A stretch of DNA of 23,052 nt, taken from assembly GCA_920105805.1 (NCBI GenBank), contig CAKKTI010000314.1:2832-25883 (forward strand). The letters are read 5' to 3'. Shown here piece after piece: positions 20,922 through 23,052 of the stretch. The stretch's first letter is position 1. The number at the start of each line of letters is the position of its first letter. The DNA is from Condylostoma magnum (lineage: Eukaryota; Ciliophora; Heterotrichea; Heterotrichida; Condylostomatidae). A program made the position numbers and the translations under genes. The notes below the pieces were generated by a model. That model saw only the letters and a list, made by a program, of their open reading frames with translations. It did not search any database and was not told the origin of the DNA.

Positions 20922-21449
20922 TTATGGGAGAAAATGGCGAAACTATCTTTGAGGATATTTATATAAAGATTTACATTACTATTCATTGCACTCTACTTCT
21001 TTAATTAACTTGTCTAGTCCAATCTTTGTATCTTACGCCAATTTATTCAATTATAGCATTCTGTTGTATACTTCTTCTATATAATTTTTCCTTTCCTGCA
21101 CAGTCATACTTTATACACTCTGTACATCCATCTGAAGGTTGATTCTGTTGAATTATTAAAGTATCAACGATCTCTATTTTATTATTTATGGCTTTCTTTT
21201 TCCTACAACATGTGCTAAGTTATTCCAACTTGGTTAATATTAGATGTTGTTTAACAGGATATCTAAGTCTTCCTTTGGCTTGATGTTGACATAATGTTTT
21301 TCATTACTTTAGGGTGAGTTTGAGGCAGACGTGTTAGCTGAGGCTGAGCTCAGGTAGTTGTCTTAGATCTGTTTGTGCTTGCAGAAGAGAGTATTCATAG
21401 GTAATTGCGGAGTATTTGATGATTCCAGACTCATTATTTATTATTCCAT
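20922..21449 (-). CDS. Unrecognised helical protein
   Basis: 175 residues from MEQQIMSLESS; a second in-frame ATG at 21434 would give 170. The first third is Ser/Asn/Pro-rich (ASANTSASNSPQS). A patch PSWNNLAHVVGKRKPQI is followed by a Gln/Lys-rich helical C-terminal half (ERKNYIEEVYNRMLQLNKLA). No TGA occurs in frame; one Trp is TGG. It ends on three tandem TAA codons (20916-20924), with the next gene's ATG 11 nt beyond. I do not recognise the family; a coiled helical adaptor is the most that can be said. Confidence 0.65.
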
Positions 21450-21450
21450 T

Positions 21451-21657
21451 TTACGCGCTGGAAAAACTGATACTATTCAATTTTCCGTTTTAAACCGGGA
21501 AAGATTTAATTAGACTGGGAATTTATGAAACAGTAGTTTTAGGTATGTTAAGTAACAAATTTCCTTTGTATGTATATTGTGCTTATAATAAGTATAGATT
21601 TATGTTGGGATTTCTACTGGCTTTATGAAATGAATCAATAAGTAGCATCTTATGCAT
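21451..21657 (-). CDS. Possible 68-residue protein, weak
   Basis: An open frame MHKMLLIDSFHKASRNPN... to TAA 21451-21453, one nt before the ATG of the next gene. It contains no TGA and looks protein-like, but it is in the same frame as the LITAF gene upstream and could be 3' noncoding sequence or a promoter region of the 175-residue gene. No family resemblance was seen. Confidence 0.25.
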
Positions 21658-21705
21658 TGGAAATAAAATGATAATAAAAGAAGTAAGTAGTCGAATTATT
21701 TATAA

Positions 21706-22125
21706 CTACATAAAATTTCTGTATCCGATTTTAACATTGCAATTTCCACATAGGTGCTCTGTATCTTTGAATCTTTTAAATAAAAAAGGTAAAAAGCAAC
21801 ATCCTATAGTTAAAAGGCAGCAACAAGATATTATAATACCATTTCCAATCCTTTTTTTAGTAATAGTCTCTGCTGTTTTGTTACACTGCTTACACGTTGC
21901 CATCTGCGGTGTATTTAATCATTGAGTAGGGTAAATTTCACTTTAAATTTTATCTAAATAAAACTAATACAGCTATCTATTGGAACTATTAGAGTATTAT
22001 TAAAATGTTCTGACTTAGTTAACAGCAATTGGATCTGGGGCCACGTCCATATGAGTAATTTCAGAAGACTCTGAAGCATAATCAGAGTCCTCCATATAAT
22101 CATCATTATCTCTTTATTATATCAT
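21706..22125 (-). CDS. LITAF-domain membrane protein
   Basis: 139 residues from ATG 22125 (or 129 from MEDSDY at 22095). The N-terminal half is acidic and polar (MEDSDYASESSE). The C-terminal 65 residues are a LITAF domain: CKQCNK zinc knuckle, a hydrophobic in-plane segment with Cys run IIISCCCLLTIGCCFLPF, then KDTEHLCGNCNVKIGY as the second knuckle. LITAF proteins sit on the cytosolic face of late endosomes and lysosomes. The two halves join through an in-frame TGA (21919-21921) read as Trp in YPTQWLNTP. If it were a stop, a separate 65-residue protein would start at MATCK (21903). The single-gene reading fits the usual polar N-terminal tail of the family. Stop is TAG at 21706-21708. Confidence 0.85.
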
Positions 22126-22227
22126 TTTCAAAATTATATTTAATATGTGTAACTATATGCAAAGGAAAATAAATCAAACTAAATCCCTAAACGTTCCCAG
22201 TATATAACTGAATTTCTATTAAATAAC

Positions 22228-23028
22228 TCATCTTTCCTCAGGAATCTCCTCATCCTCTGGCCCAGGCTCCACAGTAACAGTTCCATTCTCATTAACTGTA
22301 ATCTACTAATCATCCGTAGCATATAAAATCTTCATAATCTCCGACACGCTACTATCCTCAATTCCTTCGAACTACTCACAAAACAGCTCAATAGCCCTGA
22401 GTTTCCCAAAATAAAAGTCTCTTTCCTTAACTAAATTATCAGCGGTCAAGTGTAACTCTTCGATTTACTTTTCTAACTCAATTACCTTAGAATTATCCAC
22501 AGGGGCAGTTCTAGCAACCGGAGGTTGCTTTTACCTTTACGGCTATGCAGGACGTTGGTTTCCTTATGGCCTAGTAGCAGTTTTTCCAGGAGCTGCTCTT
22601 CTATCTCCAACGTCCCACGGCGTCTTAGCACCTCTCCGACGCTCAACAGCATTATACTCCCCGCCTCGGAAATTCAAATCAAAGTACCGTTTGAGCCACT
22701 GAGTGAATTCTAGATTATCCTGATACTTTTGCCTTATAAGCTTTTCTACATCTATGTGACGCTGGATTTAATTTTTATCGAAAATTTGTTATAGGATTTT
22801 GTAGTTGTTTACAAATTCGTGGGAGTACTTAGCGTTCCAGTTTACTTTATGCATTGGCACTGTTCCTGGGTAGATTGCGTCCATTATTTGGATGTATGCG
22901 GCGCCCGTGGCCATCTGTTCCACTTTTTGTATATTGAGTTGTAAGAGATCGTTAATCCATGTAAGGAGTTCGGATCGAGATACGAAGAAAGCTCCTTCCA
23001 TCATTCCTATACTGTCTCCCTATGACAT
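22228..23028 (-). CDS. MAPRE: EB1-family microtubule plus-end-binding protein
   Basis: 266 residues (human EB1 has 268). An N-terminal calponin-homology domain (about 10-125) shows [52 protein letters not shown] and [16 protein letters not shown] basic Pro/Arg/Gln-rich linker follows (about 140-185). Then comes the EB homology coiled coil, with the hallmark [13 protein letters not shown]. The tail is acidic and ends [10 protein letters not shown] without the usual EEY/F. EB1 tracks growing microtubule ends and recruits partners through the coiled-coil domain. Trp are all TGG. Several Gln in the linker are TAA/TAG. TGA at 22228-22230 is taken as the stop. The start is the ATG of MSQGDS; an internal MMEG is possible but less likely. 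Confidence 0.95.
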
Positions 23029-23052
23029 TTTAATTTGAAATATGAATCGGGA

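Noticed and set aside
22525-22713. Plus-strand ORF of 62 codons
   Set aside because: Antisense to the EB1 linker and end of the calponin-homology domain.
1-23052. Standard-code reading with only short ORFs and presumed mostly noncoding DNA
   Set aside because: Reassigning TAA/TAG to Gln and TGA to Trp yields full-length conserved proteins in uninterrupted frames, which chance could not give.
1-23052. Karyorelict code (TGA the only stop)
   Set aside because: It would run the coiled-coil ORF antisense through the tRNA, extend DPCD by over 120 nonconserved codons, overlap the membrane gene with the LRR start and fuse USP39 to EFCAB10. TAA/TAG stops resolve all of these.

Overview
The window reads as a nuclear chromosome segment from a ciliate that has reassigned all three standard stop codons. 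Read with TAA/TAG = Gln and TGA = Trp, long interrupted-looking stretches become complete, recognisable eukaryotic proteins (GLRX3, a kelch protein, USP39, EFCAB10, DPCD, a Piwi, an MRH/mannose-6-phosphate-receptor-like protein, EB1). All three codons also serve as terminators at the natural C-termini: TAA for USP39, TAG for DPCD, TGA for Piwi and EB1. Together with a 15-nt intron that homology supports in DPCD, this matches the ambiguous code known from the heterotrich Condylostoma (NCBI table 28) better than the karyorelict code (table 27, TGA the only stop). The genus is an inference.

Layout: a partial gene and GLRX3 on the minus strand (1-1102); a plus-strand block of kelch, USP39-like and EFCAB10-like genes (1628-5109); an AT-rich gap; a minus-strand pair made of an LRR protein and a 1302-residue multi-pass membrane PAS protein (5913-10896); a plus-strand tRNA-Thr(AGU) (11257-11329); minus-strand coiled-coil, unknown and DPCD genes (11348-15951); a plus-strand Piwi gene (16208-18574) divergent from DPCD; a ~1 kb gene-free AT-rich stretch; a plus-strand MRH receptor-like gene (19605-20369); and a minus-strand cluster of a short Pro-rich protein, an unknown protein, a LITAF-domain protein and EB1 (20674-23028).

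Many genes suit ciliate cell biology: cilia and microtubules (DPCD, EFCAB10, EB1, the coiled-coil protein), splicing (USP39), Fe-S handling (GLRX3), endolysosomal membranes (MRH and LITAF proteins) and small-RNA biology (Piwi). They do not form one pathway. Same-strand neighbours are extraordinarily close (about 1-17 nt from stop to next ATG in several pairs), while divergent or convergent gaps are usually longer (about 250-530 nt). Exceptions are the tRNA/coiled-coil junction (19 nt) and some long same-strand gaps.

The points most worth following are the three-way ambiguous stop usage with tandem stop codons, frame-neutral 15-nt introns that look like coding sequence, near-zero intergenic spacing, and a Piwi whose slicer tetrad has lost two residues. 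I saw no transposon, viral remnant or CRISPR. All translations were made by eye from the raw sequence.
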